64,000 bases of DNA, taken from positions 992,001-1,056,000 of the forward strand of contig JAILXT010000001.1 in NCBI GenBank assembly GCA_045430345.1, in the 5' to 3' direction. Made by a program: the position numbers and the translations under genes. Below the pieces are notes generated by a model. The model worked only from the letters and a program-made list of their open reading frames with translations. It was not told where the DNA came from and searched no databases. Positions 46,872 to 57,234 of the stretch are shown here, one piece after another; the first letter of the stretch is position 1; each line of letters begins with the position of its first letter. The DNA is from Agarilytica sp045430345 (GTDB lineage: Bacteria > Pseudomonadota > Gammaproteobacteria > Pseudomonadales > Cellvibrionaceae).

Positions 46872-47114
46872 TTAGTGAACAGTATGATCCTGTACAGAAG
46901 CCGGGTCTTCATCTTTCACTTCTTGAATATCACCAGCTGCTTCAAGTCCGGCTTCAATCATAGCTTTCGCTATATCAATTTTAGAATCATTCAAAAAATA
47001 GAGGGATTCTTCAGAAAATCGAATAGACACAAGAGGCTCTTCGCTAGACTCATCTGCACGGCAAAGCGCGATTTCACCATTAGGCAATTCGACGATTTCA
47101 AAAAGTGTGGACAT
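46872..47114 (-). CDS. Conserved hypothetical protein of the lexA-topA region
   Basis: 80 residues. FEIVELPNGEIALCRADE, SIRFSEESLYFLNDS and IAKAMIEAGLEAAGDI are conserved in a small cytosolic family found between sulA and topA in Pseudomonas (PA3009-like, from memory). No function is known. It is convergent with sulA and lies 110 bases downstream of the DUF6586 gene on the same strand. Confidence 0.8.
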   Translation of the reverse strand: MSTLFEIVELPNGEIALCRADESSEEPLVSIRFSEESLYFLNDSKIDIAKAMIEAGLEAAGDIQEVKDEDPASVQDHTVH

Positions 47115-47224
47115 TAGGTAACTACTTCTTAATTCAGGTACTTTTACATTCTATCACCAGTATTGATAGAAAGCTTGCAGCGACCTTAAAAAGATCGTAT
47201 CCAAGGCGACTGATCTTTTTGTGG

Positions 47225-47752
47225 TTAGTACTCTTGATTAAATGAGGAGTAACGCTCCAGCAGCTCTTCTGCCTTGGCTAGCCAATCCTGGAGCGTTTCA
47301 GAGCTGATCTTAGACCAGTGCAGCTCACGAACCAACCCTGAGCTTGATGCAATCAAATCTGCGGGGGCTGCCTGATTAACTACCCCGGGCGAACGCACCG
47401 CTTTGGCCGAAGCCGAAGGGAGGCTGCTTAACGAGGCAGCAACCGACTCAAACTCGAATAGCCAATGCCCTTCAGACATCAGATCGATAAACTCAGACGA
47501 AGGAATGGATTCAGAAAAACCTTCTGCCCCTTCGGCTAGGCACCGCTTCAACGACTGTAAATCTGCTGCGGGTAGATTGAAGGTATTACTGAAATATTGA
47601 GATAAGCCCAGCTCAAAGCAAAGCACTGCGCTTTGACGTAATGCGCGCTGTACGGGAATCGATGGCTCGGCTTCTAACCGGGCCACCAGAATACGCGCGT
47701 AGCTTAATTGCTGACGAAGGAATTGTTCGCTATCTCCCGCATCCACAATCAA
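47225..47752 (-). CDS. DUF6586-type conserved protein
   Basis: 175 residues, mostly helical. The start (EQFLRQQLSYARILVARLE) and the end (LVRELHWSKISSETLQDWLAKAEELLERY) resemble the protein that sits between topA and the small conserved gene in Pseudomonas (PA3010-like). The function is unknown. It begins 19 bases after the topA stop, so it is probably co-transcribed with topA. Confidence 0.75.
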   Translation of the reverse strand: MIVDAGDSEQFLRQQLSYARILVARLEAEPSIPVQRALRQSAVLCFELGLSQYFSNTFNLPAADLQSLKRCLAEGAEGFSESIPSSEFIDLMSEGHWLFEFESVAASLSSLPSASAKAVRSPGVVNQAAPADLIASSSGLVRELHWSKISSETLQDWLAKAEELLERYSSFNQEY

Positions 47753-47771
47753 CAGCCCCCACCAACAAACA

Positions 47772-50441
47772 TCAAGCTTTTTTCTTTTTGGCCGGCGCTT
47801 TTTTAACTTTTGGTTTAGGTTCCGTTATCTGCCAGCTTTTGCCATCGAAGAAGGCTTTCCATCCGGTCGCCTTTCCATCTTTCTCAGACTGAACATACTG
47901 CTCTTTGGTTTTCCGGCTGAAACGAATCACGGTATCCAGCCCATCAGAGTCTTCGCTAGGCGCTTTTAGCAAATGCGCATATTTTGGATCGAGCTCTTTA
48001 CTCACCCCCAGAATCTCTTTCACTTTGGGTGCCCGTGTCTCTCGATTTTTCGGAAACTGACTCGCCGCTAAAAACAACCCCGAAGCACCATCCCTCAAGA
48101 CATAATGATCGTCCACCTTCTGGCACTCTAGATCAGGCATTTGAATGGGGTCCATCTTAGGTGGCGCAGCCTCCCCGCTTCGGAGTAACTTACGGGTATT
48201 CTTACAATCCTCTTTTGTGCAACCAAAGTACTTACCGAAACGGCCGGTCTTCAACTGCATGTCGTTGCCGCACTTATCACATTCAATTAATGGGCCTTCA
48301 TAGCCTTTAATTTTGAATGTACCCATCTCGACTTCATAGCCAGAGCAATCCGGGTTGCGGCCACAAATATGTACTTTGCGTGTTTCATCAAGGAGGTAAC
48401 TATCCATTGATGTATTGCAGATCGAACAACGACGCTTCTGTATTAATTGTTTTGATTCAGCTTCTTCATCTTCATCGACGTTGACCGCCTCGTCTCCAGA
48501 CACAAGGTTCATTGTGCTTTTGCAGCGTTCTTTCGGCGGTAAAGCGTATCCCGAACAACCTAAAAACACCCCCGTACTACCGGTACGAATTTGCATATTT
48601 CGTCCGCAAGTTTTACAGGGAATGTCTGTCTCAACCGGCTCGTTACGGCGCATACCGTCGTCGGCATCTTTCGCTTTTGCTAAGGTGTCAGAAAAGCTTG
48701 CGTAAAACTCATTGAGCAGTTCAATCCAGTTCTTTTCGCCTTGCGCTACTACGTCCAAGGACTCTTCCATACTGGCTGTAAAGCCATAGTCCATTAAATC
48801 AGCAAAACTTTCGACCAGCCGCTCACTGACAATGTCGCCCATTTTATCGGCATAGAAACGCTTATTTTCAACGTGTACGTAGCCACGGTCTTGAATTGTA
48901 GAAATGATCGCGGCATAGGTAGATGGTCGGCCAATCCCTCGCTTTTCCAACTCTTTAACCAACGAGGCTTCGGTGAAGCGTGCAGTCGGCTTAGTGAAAT
49001 GCTGCGTAGGTTGAATTTCGTGTAGATTGAGTACGTCTCCCACTTTAACGTCGGGAAGAATCGCGTCGTCTTCTTTCTTAGCCGGTGCAGGCATCACTTT
49101 AAGGTAACCGTCAAAGCGAATCACACGTCCTTTCACACGAAGCTCGTAATCACCCGCAGCGACAGAAATTGACGTACTAGTAAACTTGGCAGGAACCATC
49201 TGGCAAGCAAGGAACTGCTGCCAGATCAATGTGTATAAACGCTCCGAATCCCGCTCCATGTTTTTTAGGTGTGCGGGGCGACACGCTACATCTGATGGAC
49301 GGATAGCCTCATGCGCCTCTTGCGCGCCGTCCTTACTGGAATATACGTTCGGAGCATCAGGTAAATACTTTTTGCCGTACTCTTCTTGAATAAAATCGCG
49401 ACAGGTTTCTACCGCCTCTTTACTCAAATTGGTCGAGTCGGTACGCATGTAGGTGATGTAACCGGCTTCATACAGACGCTGAGCCAGCATCATGGTTTTC
49501 TTAACGCCAAAGCCTAAACGGGTGGATGCCGCTTGCTGTAAGGTCGACGTTATAAACGGTGCATTCGGTTTTGACGAAGTGGGTTTGTCTTCACGCTTAG
49601 CGACGGTATACGTTGCGGCATTTAAGTCATTTACCGCCGTCGTGGCTTGCTCTTCATTCGTTGGGCGAAAATTGTCGCCTTTGAATTTTTTAACTTCGTA
49701 TTTTACTTTCTCATCAGTGGATGAGTTCAATAAGGCATTGATATTCCAATATTCTTCCGGAATAAATGCGCGTATTTCAGCTTCTCGCTCTGCGACGAGC
49801 CTTACCGCAACCGACTGTACTCGACCAGCCGATAGCCCTTTCGCTACTTTTTCCCAAAGCAGCGGAGAGACCATGTACCCCACAACTCTGTCTAGAAATC
49901 GACGTGCCTGCTGCGCATTAACACGATCAATATCAATGTAACCCGGCGATTTAAATGCATCCTGAATCGCCGACTTGGTAATCTCGTTAAACACCACACG
50001 TCGGTAACGCTCGTCATCACCGCCTATCGCTTCACGCAGATGCCATGCTATCGCTTCTCCCTCTCTATCCAAATCCGTTGCGAGATAGATAAGATCAGCA
50101 TCATCAGCCAGTTTTCGAAGTTCACTGACGACTTTCTCCTTACTGGGGAGGATTTCGTAGGTTGCTGACCAGTCATTGTCTGGATCAATCCCCATACGAT
50201 TAATTAACTGCTCTTTAGCTTTACGCTTTTTATAGGCCGCCTTTTCGTCAGGAGACATTTTTCGGGTAGCCGCGGCTTTTTTTGCAGCTTCTTTGCGGTC
50301 GACCTTCTGTCCACCAGAACCGCTTGTTGGCAAATCGCGAATGTGTCCTACACTAGATTTCACAATAAAATCTTTGCCTAGGTATTTGTTAATAGTTTTG
50401 GCCTTGGCTGGCGACTCCACTATCACAAGTGATTTACCCAT
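47772..50441 (-). CDS. topA: DNA topoisomerase I
   Basis: 889 residues. The Toprim domain opens the protein (KSLVIVESPAKAKTINKYLG; ATDLDREGEAIAWHL); the active-site Tyr is in YITYMRTDSTNLS. Several four-Cys zinc ribbons follow after residue 590 (CKTCGRNMQIRTG, CSICNTSM, CDKCGNDMQLKTGRFG). The C-terminus ends in a Lys-rich tail (KVKKAPAKKKKA). It relaxes negative supercoils. It is transcribed toward DUF6586 from a 451-base leader. Confidence 0.97.
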   Translation of the reverse strand: MGKSLVIVESPAKAKTINKYLGKDFIVKSSVGHIRDLPTSGSGGQKVDRKEAAKKAAATRKMSPDEKAAYKKRKAKEQLINRMGIDPDNDWSATYEILPSKEKVVSELRKLADDADLIYLATDLDREGEAIAWHLREAIGGDDERYRRVVFNEITKSAIQDAFKSPGYIDIDRVNAQQARRFLDRVVGYMVSPLLWEKVAKGLSAGRVQSVAVRLVAEREAEIRAFIPEEYWNINALLNSSTDEKVKYEVKKFKGDNFRPTNEEQATTAVNDLNAATYTVAKREDKPTSSKPNAPFITSTLQQAASTRLGFGVKKTMMLAQRLYEAGYITYMRTDSTNLSKEAVETCRDFIQEEYGKKYLPDAPNVYSSKDGAQEAHEAIRPSDVACRPAHLKNMERDSERLYTLIWQQFLACQMVPAKFTSTSISVAAGDYELRVKGRVIRFDGYLKVMPAPAKKEDDAILPDVKVGDVLNLHEIQPTQHFTKPTARFTEASLVKELEKRGIGRPSTYAAIISTIQDRGYVHVENKRFYADKMGDIVSERLVESFADLMDYGFTASMEESLDVVAQGEKNWIELLNEFYASFSDTLAKAKDADDGMRRNEPVETDIPCKTCGRNMQIRTGSTGVFLGCSGYALPPKERCKSTMNLVSGDEAVNVDEDEEAESKQLIQKRRCSICNTSMDSYLLDETRKVHICGRNPDCSGYEVEMGTFKIKGYEGPLIECDKCGNDMQLKTGRFGKYFGCTKEDCKNTRKLLRSGEAAPPKMDPIQMPDLECQKVDDHYVLRDGASGLFLAASQFPKNRETRAPKVKEILGVSKELDPKYAHLLKAPSEDSDGLDTVIRFSRKTKEQYVQSEKDGKATGWKAFFDGKSWQITEPKPKVKKAPAKKKKA

Positions 50442-50892
50442 AAACCCCTTCTCTTTATAAACCGCTGGTTGTGCGGTGCGTAATATTTGGCACGTATTAG
50501 AACGTACGGTGTTTTGCTAACTCAAATCACATTCAAATTAGCGTTACTTTAAAGCCGTGCTGCGCATATATAAGGCCTGTTTGGGCCAAGGTCAAGCACA
50601 AGCGTAAAACTTGTATTTTTTATGCACAAATCAATAGTTGCTTTTAAAAACCTTTTGGCGGACTAGAATCAAAGCGCTAACTGTTTGTTTTTACTCGTTT
50701 TTATAAAGTTATTTATTCGCCACGGATGAATTTTATAAAGCGGCAAAAACCTTCTAAGATTGTTAGTGGGGCTTCGCGCGAAATGAGAGCAGACCTTACG
50801 CTCTATGTTGACGCTAGACGTAGATAAAACCACTCATACACCACGCCCCCTCTCATGCTCAATGTTGTTAAATAAAGACGGCCTTTTCCGAT
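50442..50892. other. Intergenic region between topA and a divergent gene, no gene seen
   Basis: It must hold divergent promoters for topA (-) and the membrane protein gene (+). No tRNA, hairpin terminator or recognised operator was found. Confidence 0.5.
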
Positions 50893-51696
50893 ATGTCTAG
50901 TATTTCAACCATATTAATACTCCTGGCGCTCACCGCCGGATCCCTATTCGTTGTGAGCCTGATCAACCAAAGGCAGATGCGATCACGCCTGCTGAATCAA
51001 AAGCTGGGCAAAATGAAACGCCGCGTCACTGAGCTTGAAGAACTCTCGGTCTCGCTCGAGCCCCTAGTCGAAAATCCCAAGGTACCAAAAATAGTAAACG
51101 ACGAAGCGATTGATCTATTGGAGACAATGCTAAATATTGCCCCAACCAATGCTTACTACCAGATGGCATACGAAACAGCCCAGCAGCGAGTGGAACAACT
51201 GGAGTCCCCAGGCTGGCAAGTCTCAACATTCCGACTAATGGAAAGCGATGCTGCAATCGCAAGAAGTCAGTATGCCCTTGCGGAAGCGGCGAGAATCCTA
51301 CGAAAAAGACAAGCTTCAGAACATTTACAGGTCGCTGAAATGGATACGCTGCTGCATGACCTCAGCTGGTCCAACTTCATGATTAAGGTTTCAAGTAATG
51401 TTGCCCAGGGGCATAAAGCCATCAACCGGGGGGATATATTGCGTGCATTTGCCTACTACCGAAAGGCGCTTGAGGTTGCGAGCGAAGGTGGATACAAAGA
51501 CGAGCGGCAAAACCAAATAATTTCTGAGCTAGGTGAAATTCTTAACAATAAACGCCGCGCGCTCTCCCCACGACTCATGCCTGAAACACTTTACAACCCC
51601 GAAGGACCACAACCTTCAGACGAAGCGATGGAAGCGGCTATGCTAGGGGGATTAACCGGTAAGACTGAACCAACGGAAGAAGAAAAAGAAGAATAG
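50893..51696 (+). CDS. Conserved membrane-anchored hypothetical protein
   Basis: 267 residues. One N-terminal membrane segment (ILILLALTAGSLFVVSLI, residues 7-24) is followed by a coiled-coil-like stretch (LLNQKLGKMKRRVTELEELS) and a helical repeat domain to ~235 containing GDILRAFAYYRKALEVA, a TPR-like unit. The tail is acidic. Comparable proteins occur in this position in Pseudomonas, with no known function. It is probably a cytosolic domain tethered to the inner membrane. Confidence 0.7.
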   Translation: MSSISTILILLALTAGSLFVVSLINQRQMRSRLLNQKLGKMKRRVTELEELSVSLEPLVENPKVPKIVNDEAIDLLETMLNIAPTNAYYQMAYETAQQRVEQLESPGWQVSTFRLMESDAAIARSQYALAEAARILRKRQASEHLQVAEMDTLLHDLSWSNFMIKVSSNVAQGHKAINRGDILRAFAYYRKALEVASEGGYKDERQNQIISELGEILNNKRRALSPRLMPETLYNPEGPQPSDEAMEAAMLGGLTGKTEPTEEEKEE

Positions 51697-51738
51697 TGTT
51701 AAGCCTCTAAGCGCTCCAACATTTCCGTATAGATGCGT

Positions 51739-52242
51739 TTATTCTTGATCCATTGCGTCACTCAGTGACTGTAAAAGCGCGTGAATCTTATCTACCGCGT
51801 CTTCTGAAGAGTCCCCTCTGCGCTTCTCATCCCAATGAACGCCTAACCCTCCGTGATTACACTCAAGAAGTGCTATTCCTTCTGGTAAGGCTTCTAGTAT
51901 GCCCGGTAACGCTTTAACAAAGGCATCGAGCGGGCGCCCATCACCCACCCAATCCCAGTCTTTATGAAAATGAATGTCATGAGCATGACTCAAACGCGTT
52001 AACATCCAGTTTTCGAACTGATCATGCTTTCGCATACGCTGACTCAGGGGTATGGAATAAATACACCCTTTTACGGGCTCATTGGCGGCGTTTCGTCTCG
52101 GAACACGCACACTTAACCCAAGCTGGTTGGCTCGCGTACGCATCTGGGCAAGGATTGTCATTGCTGGCGACGGCCTCAACATCATTACCGGCCCAACCAC
52201 CATCGCCACCACAAATATAATGGCGGCCCACATCATCCACAT
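51739..52242 (-). CDS. Conserved membrane-anchored hypothetical protein
   Basis: 167 residues. An N-terminal membrane segment (WMMWAAIIFVVAMVVGPVMM) is followed by LRPSPAMTILAQMRTRANQLGLSVRVP and a soluble domain rich in Trp and His (FENWMLTRL, HFHKDWDWVGDG). From memory it matches a Pseudomonas family next to uup. Labels such as YajC-like in databases are not supported by any motif here. It is transcribed divergently from the stress-protein gene. Confidence 0.7.
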   Translation of the reverse strand: MWMMWAAIIFVVAMVVGPVMMLRPSPAMTILAQMRTRANQLGLSVRVPRRNAANEPVKGCIYSIPLSQRMRKHDQFENWMLTRLSHAHDIHFHKDWDWVGDGRPLDAFVKALPGILEALPEGIALLECNHGGLGVHWDEKRRGDSSEDAVDKIHALLQSLSDAMDQE

Positions 52243-52389
52243 ACGCTTTCTCCAGAGGGGAAATCACACCACGGCAAAATATTGACCCATAACAAAAGTC
52301 ATTCAAAAGCGGCGATGTGATGATTGAATAAAAAATCAAAGTCATTGATAGTGGAGGTATTCTAACACGATCACATGAGGGCCCAGTTT

Positions 52390-52818
52390 ATGAGCAACTA
52401 TACACACATCCTTGTTGGTTTAGATTTGTCAGATGACTGTGAAGTGATTCTGTCCAAAGCCGCAACCCTTGCGAAAAATAACGACGCAGAGATCACCGTG
52501 GCGCACGTTTTTGAACCATTGGCTTTTGCCTATGGCGGTGACATGCCGGTAGACCTAACGGAAGCACAAAATATCATGGAGAAACAAGCAAAAGCACGGC
52601 TACGGGATATTTGTAAGCCCTATGAAATCCCTGAGTCACAGCAACTCGTCGAGATTGGCTTAACCTCCAGTGAAATTCACGATATAGCGGAAGAGCGTAA
52701 AGCCGATCTTGTGGTGGTGGGCAGCCATGGACGTCACGGCTTAGCGGCGTTATTTGGCAATACCGCCAATGGTGTTATTCGTGGGGCCAAGTGCGACGTG
52801 CTCGCGGTGCGCGTATAA
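52390..52818 (+). CDS. Universal stress protein, UspA family
   Basis: 142 residues. It starts YTHILVGLDLSDDCE and ends with VVGSHGRHGLAALFGNTANGVIRGAKCDVLAVRV, which carries the ATP-binding G2xG9x(S/T)-type signature (GSHGRHG...GNTAN). ATG 52390 is preferred over 52375 because AGGG lies 11 bases upstream and the family begins at MSNY. The protein is a cytosolic stress-related nucleotide-binding dimer. It is convergent with uup. Confidence 0.93.
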   Translation: MSNYTHILVGLDLSDDCEVILSKAATLAKNNDAEITVAHVFEPLAFAYGGDMPVDLTEAQNIMEKQAKARLRDICKPYEIPESQQLVEIGLTSSEIHDIAEERKADLVVVGSHGRHGLAALFGNTANGVIRGAKCDVLAVRV

Positions 52819-52875
52819 AAAGTATCGTCGCTATTTAAGTCCGCTATTTTTATCGCCATTCATTCGGATACGCTA

Positions 52876-52926
52876 TTTGAGACTGTGTGGGCACAGAGAA
52901 ACCGTTCTCACCCACGCAATCTCAAA
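52876..52926. terminator. Long imperfect inverted repeat between convergent genes
   Basis: TTTGAGACTGTGTGGG pairs with CCCACGCAATCTCAAA around a 19-base loop, with two mismatches. It lies between usp and the converging uup gene and could terminate both. Confidence 0.5.
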
Positions 52927-52933
52927 CGGGTAT

Positions 52934-54847
52934 TCACTCACCATTCGCCATATTTTCTAGGCTTTCCCAACGTTCAAATTTTTCATTTAACAAAGCTTCT
53001 TTTTCGCTAAGTTTTGCCAAGACAGCAGACACATCACCTTCTGGTTGCTGATAAAAATCAGATGCGGATATTTGTTCATGTAACAACGCGATCTCTTGTT
53101 CTAAAGCATCCAAAATCGCAGGCAATTTTTCTAATTCATTCTGTAACTTATAACTCAGTTTTTTAGTTTTTGGTACCGCGGTTTTTATGGGTTCAGCAAT
53201 TTCAATATCCGATTGAGCAGCGTCACCACAGGGTGACGACGCGCTGTCAGCTAACGCTGATTCGGAAGGCCACTCCCCTCCTTGCGCCAACCAATCCGAA
53301 TAGCCACCAATATATTCTCGTAAACGACCCCGACCCTCGAAAGCAATAGTGCTAGAAACCACGTTATCAAGAAAACTTCGGTCATGGCTTACCAACAACA
53401 AAGTGCCTTCATACTGCACTAACAAGTCCTCCAACAGCTCAAGCGTTTCTGCATCCAAATCATTTGTTGGTTCGTCCATTACCAATAGATTGCTCGGCTT
53501 ACTAAACAGTTTGGCCAATAAAATACGATTACGCTCGCCCCCCGAAAGGGATTTAATCGGCGTACGCGCACGCTCGCCAGAAAACAGAAAATCTTGCAGA
53601 TAGCTCATCAAGTGTTTTGATTTGCCGTTTACTTCAATGTAATCACGTCCTTCCGAAATATTGTCTATTGCACTCTTTTCAATATCTAACTGATCACGCA
53701 ACTGATCAAAGTAAGCAACCGCCAATTTAGTGCCCTGCCGCACCGTGCCTTTTTGGGGCGAAAGCTCGCCCAATATAATTTTTAGTAAAGTACTTTTCCC
53801 TACACCATTGGGGCCGAGCAAACCCACCTTATCGCCCCGCATGATAGTCCCGGTAAAGCCGTCGATAATAACCTTGTCTTGCCACGCAAAATGCACATTA
53901 ATCAGTTCCGCGACTAACTTCCCGGAAGAGACTTCACTGCTGTGTTCAATTTTGGCTGTTTTAGGCCGCTCTCTACGCGCCTGCCGTTCTTTACGCATAT
54001 CTTTTAAGGCTCTTACACGGCCTTCGTTACGCGTGCGGCGCGCTTTAATCCCTTGCCTAATCCACACTTCTTCTTGCGCTAAACGCTTATCAAACAGTGC
54101 TGCGTGCTTTGCTTCTGTTTCTAACTGCTCCTCTCTAAAGACGAGAAAGCTTTGATAATCCCCTTTCCATAAGGTCAACCGGCCCCGGTCGAGCTCACCA
54201 ATACGATTTGCGGTATTTTGTAAAAATGCCCGGTCATGCGTAATGAACACGATCGCACCAGGAAAATTATTAAGCTGGGATTCCAGCCACTGTATTGCCG
54301 CAATATCCAAGTGGTTGGTGGGTTCGTCTAAAAGTAGGACATCAGGCTGAACAACGAGCGCCTGAGCCAACGCTACTCGGCGGCGCCAACCACCGGATAA
54401 CGCACTTAACTGCGCCTTGGCGTCCAACTCTAGACGGGTGAGCACCTGCTGAATACGGTTATCAAAAGTCCAGCCATCGCAGCTTTCAATACGGTGCTGA
54501 AGCGCTTCGAGCTTATCAAATTCGTTGTTTTCGACCGCTAGATCATACGCTTTAAGGTCAGCCACTAATTGAGGTAAACCCGCTGCAACGTGGTCATACA
54601 CGGTGATATCGCTTTGTTCGGGAAGATCCTGAGACAAACTTGCGACCGCGACACTTGGCCCAGTCCAAATCTCACCGCTGTCAGGTTGCGCCAAGCCCAA
54701 AATAAGTTTTAGCAGGGTCGATTTTCCAACACCGTTACGACCGATAATACACAGGCGGTCACCCGGGTCCAGCTGTAAGGCAACATCATCAAATAGAACC
54801 TGCTCACCATAATGAAGGTGAAGATTTGAAACTTTTATTAAAGGCAT
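52934..54847 (-). CDS. uup: ABC-F family ATPase, Uup type
   Basis: 637 residues with two ABC domains: Walker A GRNGVGKST and GPNGVGKST; signatures LSGGW and LSGGE; Walker B LLDEPTNHLDI and VMDEPTNDLDA. There is no membrane domain. A charged linker around 240-300 and a C-terminal coiled coil (~560-637, ELEKLPAILDALEQEIALLHE) match Uup, which acts on ribosomes or DNA rather than in transport. It is divergent from slt across 279 bases. Confidence 0.93.
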   Translation of the reverse strand: MPLIKVSNLHLHYGEQVLFDDVALQLDPGDRLCIIGRNGVGKSTLLKLILGLAQPDSGEIWTGPSVAVASLSQDLPEQSDITVYDHVAAGLPQLVADLKAYDLAVENNEFDKLEALQHRIESCDGWTFDNRIQQVLTRLELDAKAQLSALSGGWRRRVALAQALVVQPDVLLLDEPTNHLDIAAIQWLESQLNNFPGAIVFITHDRAFLQNTANRIGELDRGRLTLWKGDYQSFLVFREEQLETEAKHAALFDKRLAQEEVWIRQGIKARRTRNEGRVRALKDMRKERQARRERPKTAKIEHSSEVSSGKLVAELINVHFAWQDKVIIDGFTGTIMRGDKVGLLGPNGVGKSTLLKIILGELSPQKGTVRQGTKLAVAYFDQLRDQLDIEKSAIDNISEGRDYIEVNGKSKHLMSYLQDFLFSGERARTPIKSLSGGERNRILLAKLFSKPSNLLVMDEPTNDLDAETLELLEDLLVQYEGTLLLVSHDRSFLDNVVSSTIAFEGRGRLREYIGGYSDWLAQGGEWPSESALADSASSPCGDAAQSDIEIAEPIKTAVPKTKKLSYKLQNELEKLPAILDALEQEIALLHEQISASDFYQQPEGDVSAVLAKLSEKEALLNEKFERWESLENMANGE

Positions 54848-55126
54848 TAGTAACTCGACTTAAAGGGTTTGCACAAGGTTAAAACAAAGACTGAGGTAAT
54901 GTGATGGGCATTATTAATACGGACACAACTACAACCAGAATGAATATGTTCTCACATATCGTTATAAATAATCGACGAAGGCGAAATCTTACTCATATTT
55001 GAGGAAAAAATCCGATAAAAAACAGCATGTTATGCGTCACATCGGTGGCAATTGTTGAACTTATCAACAACAATATATAGATACGATCATATTGCGTTTA
55101 AAAGCCTTCGATTTTTGTAGTCCATT

Positions 55127-57121
55127 ATGATGCCAGCACTCTTAAAGAAAACGATTTTGCAGCTTGCCTTAGGATCCTCATTTGGGCTCGCTTTGCTTAG
55201 TGCAAATGCACTTTCACCAGACGCTCAGTGGTTTACACCAAAACCCGCGGAAAGCTCTCTGACAGATCAGCGATATCACTATGAGCTCGCCAAAAGTGCG
55301 CTGAAAAACGAGGACATTGATAAGTTCCAAGTGCATTATGCCCAACTTGGCGACTATCCGCTTACCCCGTACTTAAACTACTCCAAGATAAAAAACCGCC
55401 TCTACGACTTCGACTTCACCGAAATCAGTCGGTTTTTAGAGACAAACCGCGACACATTTCTAGAATACCGACTGCGGGAGCAAGTGTTACATGCCCTAGC
55501 GATGAAACGGAAATGGAAGGACTTCCTTTCCTATTATCAGGAGGGCATTCAGAACAAGGGGCTGCGCTGCCAAGCCCTCCAAGCAAAAATTGCCACCGGG
55601 GACGAATCCGTACTGTCGGAGGTGGCCGATATCTGGACCGAGGGCAAGTCACACCCCAAAGCCTGCGATCCCGTCTTTAAAAAATGGCGCCAAAGAGGTG
55701 GCCTAACAGATGATATTGCATGGGCGCGCTTTCACAACGCGATGTCCAACGGAAAACGCAGCCTAGCCCGCTACATTTCTCGGATGATGTCTGAGTCGAA
55801 TAAGCAGTACGCAAACGAATATTTAGGCATTCACGCCTACCCAGGCCGCATAAAACAACACCGTCGTTTTTCGGAACAGTCACTGAAAACACAGCAAATC
55901 ATTTCTCACGGCATAAAACGCTTTTCTCGTATCGATCCGAAACAAGCGCAGAAACACTGGGAACGCTATGAGGCACAGCAACTCTTCCCCAAGGAAATTA
56001 GCACCGACACAAAAATCTACCTCGTCAAACAGCTCACCAGTAAAGGCCATACAAGCGAAGCGGCAGACCTCATTACGCACTCACAAGAGTTGAGACAACA
56101 AGATGTTGTAGAACGCCTTTTAAGAGAGGCATTACGTAATGAACAGTTCGATAAGGTAATACAATGGATTTCCTACCTCGACGAAGACGCACAAGCCAGC
56201 GATCGATGGCAGTATTGGCAAGCGCGTGCGCAAGACGAACTTGACCTAGGCGCTCAGCCCGTCAGCAGTGAATCGATTTACGAGCAATTATCAAAAACAC
56301 GCAGCTTCTACGGGTTTTTATCCGCGGACAAGTTGGACCTTGGCTACTCCCTTGGTCACAAACCGCTCACAATAAGCTCCAGTACACGCTTAGTCGTACA
56401 AAATCGCCCTGCGATAAGACGCGCAAAAGAACTGTGGCTAAAAGGGAATATTGAAGAAGCCAAGGCGGAATGGCAATTTGCTACGCGTAATATGAGCACT
56501 AGCGAACTCGCCGCCGCGGGAAACATCGCCCAAGAGTGGGGTTGGTACAACAAAGGTATCCACGCCATGATCCGTGGCAACTATTGGGATGATTTGGATG
56601 TGCGCTTCCCTCTCGCCTACCGAGAAACCGTTGAAAAAGCGTCAACGCAAACCACGGTTGAATCCAAGCTGATCTACGCGATCGCACGGCAAGAAAGTGC
56701 ATTTGCCAAGAACGCGCGCTCTTCCGCTGGTGCGCGGGGCTTGATGCAGCTTATGCCGGGCACAGCGCGGCAAACAGCACGTAAAAGCGGTATCACCCAC
56801 CGAGACAGCTTACTATACGATCCGGAATACAATATCCAATTGGGTAGCCGCTACCTGAACGAGCTCCTGAATAAGTACAACGGCAATAGGATCCTCGCGG
56901 CAGCAGCCTATAATGCTGGCCCACACCGTGTAAATAAGTGGATCGCGCGTACATCACTCGCCCTACCCTTTGATGTTTGGATTGAAACTATCCCCTTTAG
57001 AGAAACCCGCGGCTACGTACAAAACATTCTCGCGTTCTCCGTAATATATGCCCACAAACTTGGGGAAGATCAAACATTTATTACACCCGCGGAAGCGAAC
57101 AATAGCCAATCAACCCCGTAA
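55127..57121 (+). CDS. slt: Soluble lytic murein transglycosylase
   Basis: 664 residues. A signal peptide (~1-29, cut near ALSPDAQW) is followed by a long helical U-shaped domain, then a catalytic domain from ~500. There Glu lies in IARQESAFAKNARSSAGARG; LMQLMPGTAR and YNIQLGSRYLNELL, AAAAYNAGPHRV complete the SLT fold. The enzyme cleaves peptidoglycan to anhydromuropeptides in the periplasm. The start could be either of two adjacent Met codons. It lies directly divergent from uup, as in Pseudomonas. Confidence 0.95.
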   Translation: MMPALLKKTILQLALGSSFGLALLSANALSPDAQWFTPKPAESSLTDQRYHYELAKSALKNEDIDKFQVHYAQLGDYPLTPYLNYSKIKNRLYDFDFTEISRFLETNRDTFLEYRLREQVLHALAMKRKWKDFLSYYQEGIQNKGLRCQALQAKIATGDESVLSEVADIWTEGKSHPKACDPVFKKWRQRGGLTDDIAWARFHNAMSNGKRSLARYISRMMSESNKQYANEYLGIHAYPGRIKQHRRFSEQSLKTQQIISHGIKRFSRIDPKQAQKHWERYEAQQLFPKEISTDTKIYLVKQLTSKGHTSEAADLITHSQELRQQDVVERLLREALRNEQFDKVIQWISYLDEDAQASDRWQYWQARAQDELDLGAQPVSSESIYEQLSKTRSFYGFLSADKLDLGYSLGHKPLTISSSTRLVVQNRPAIRRAKELWLKGNIEEAKAEWQFATRNMSTSELAAAGNIAQEWGWYNKGIHAMIRGNYWDDLDVRFPLAYRETVEKASTQTTVESKLIYAIARQESAFAKNARSSAGARGLMQLMPGTARQTARKSGITHRDSLLYDPEYNIQLGSRYLNELLNKYNGNRILAAAAYNAGPHRVNKWIARTSLALPFDVWIETIPFRETRGYVQNILAFSVIYAHKLGEDQTFITPAEANNSQSTP

Positions 57122-57234
57122 CCAATAAATGCGCCAGAGACCATCGCTGAAGCGGCAGGCCCTTATGACTTGTGCCATACTAAAAACGAATTAAAACGTA
57201 TCTTTAGTGATCAAAAGAGAAACAGGATATATTC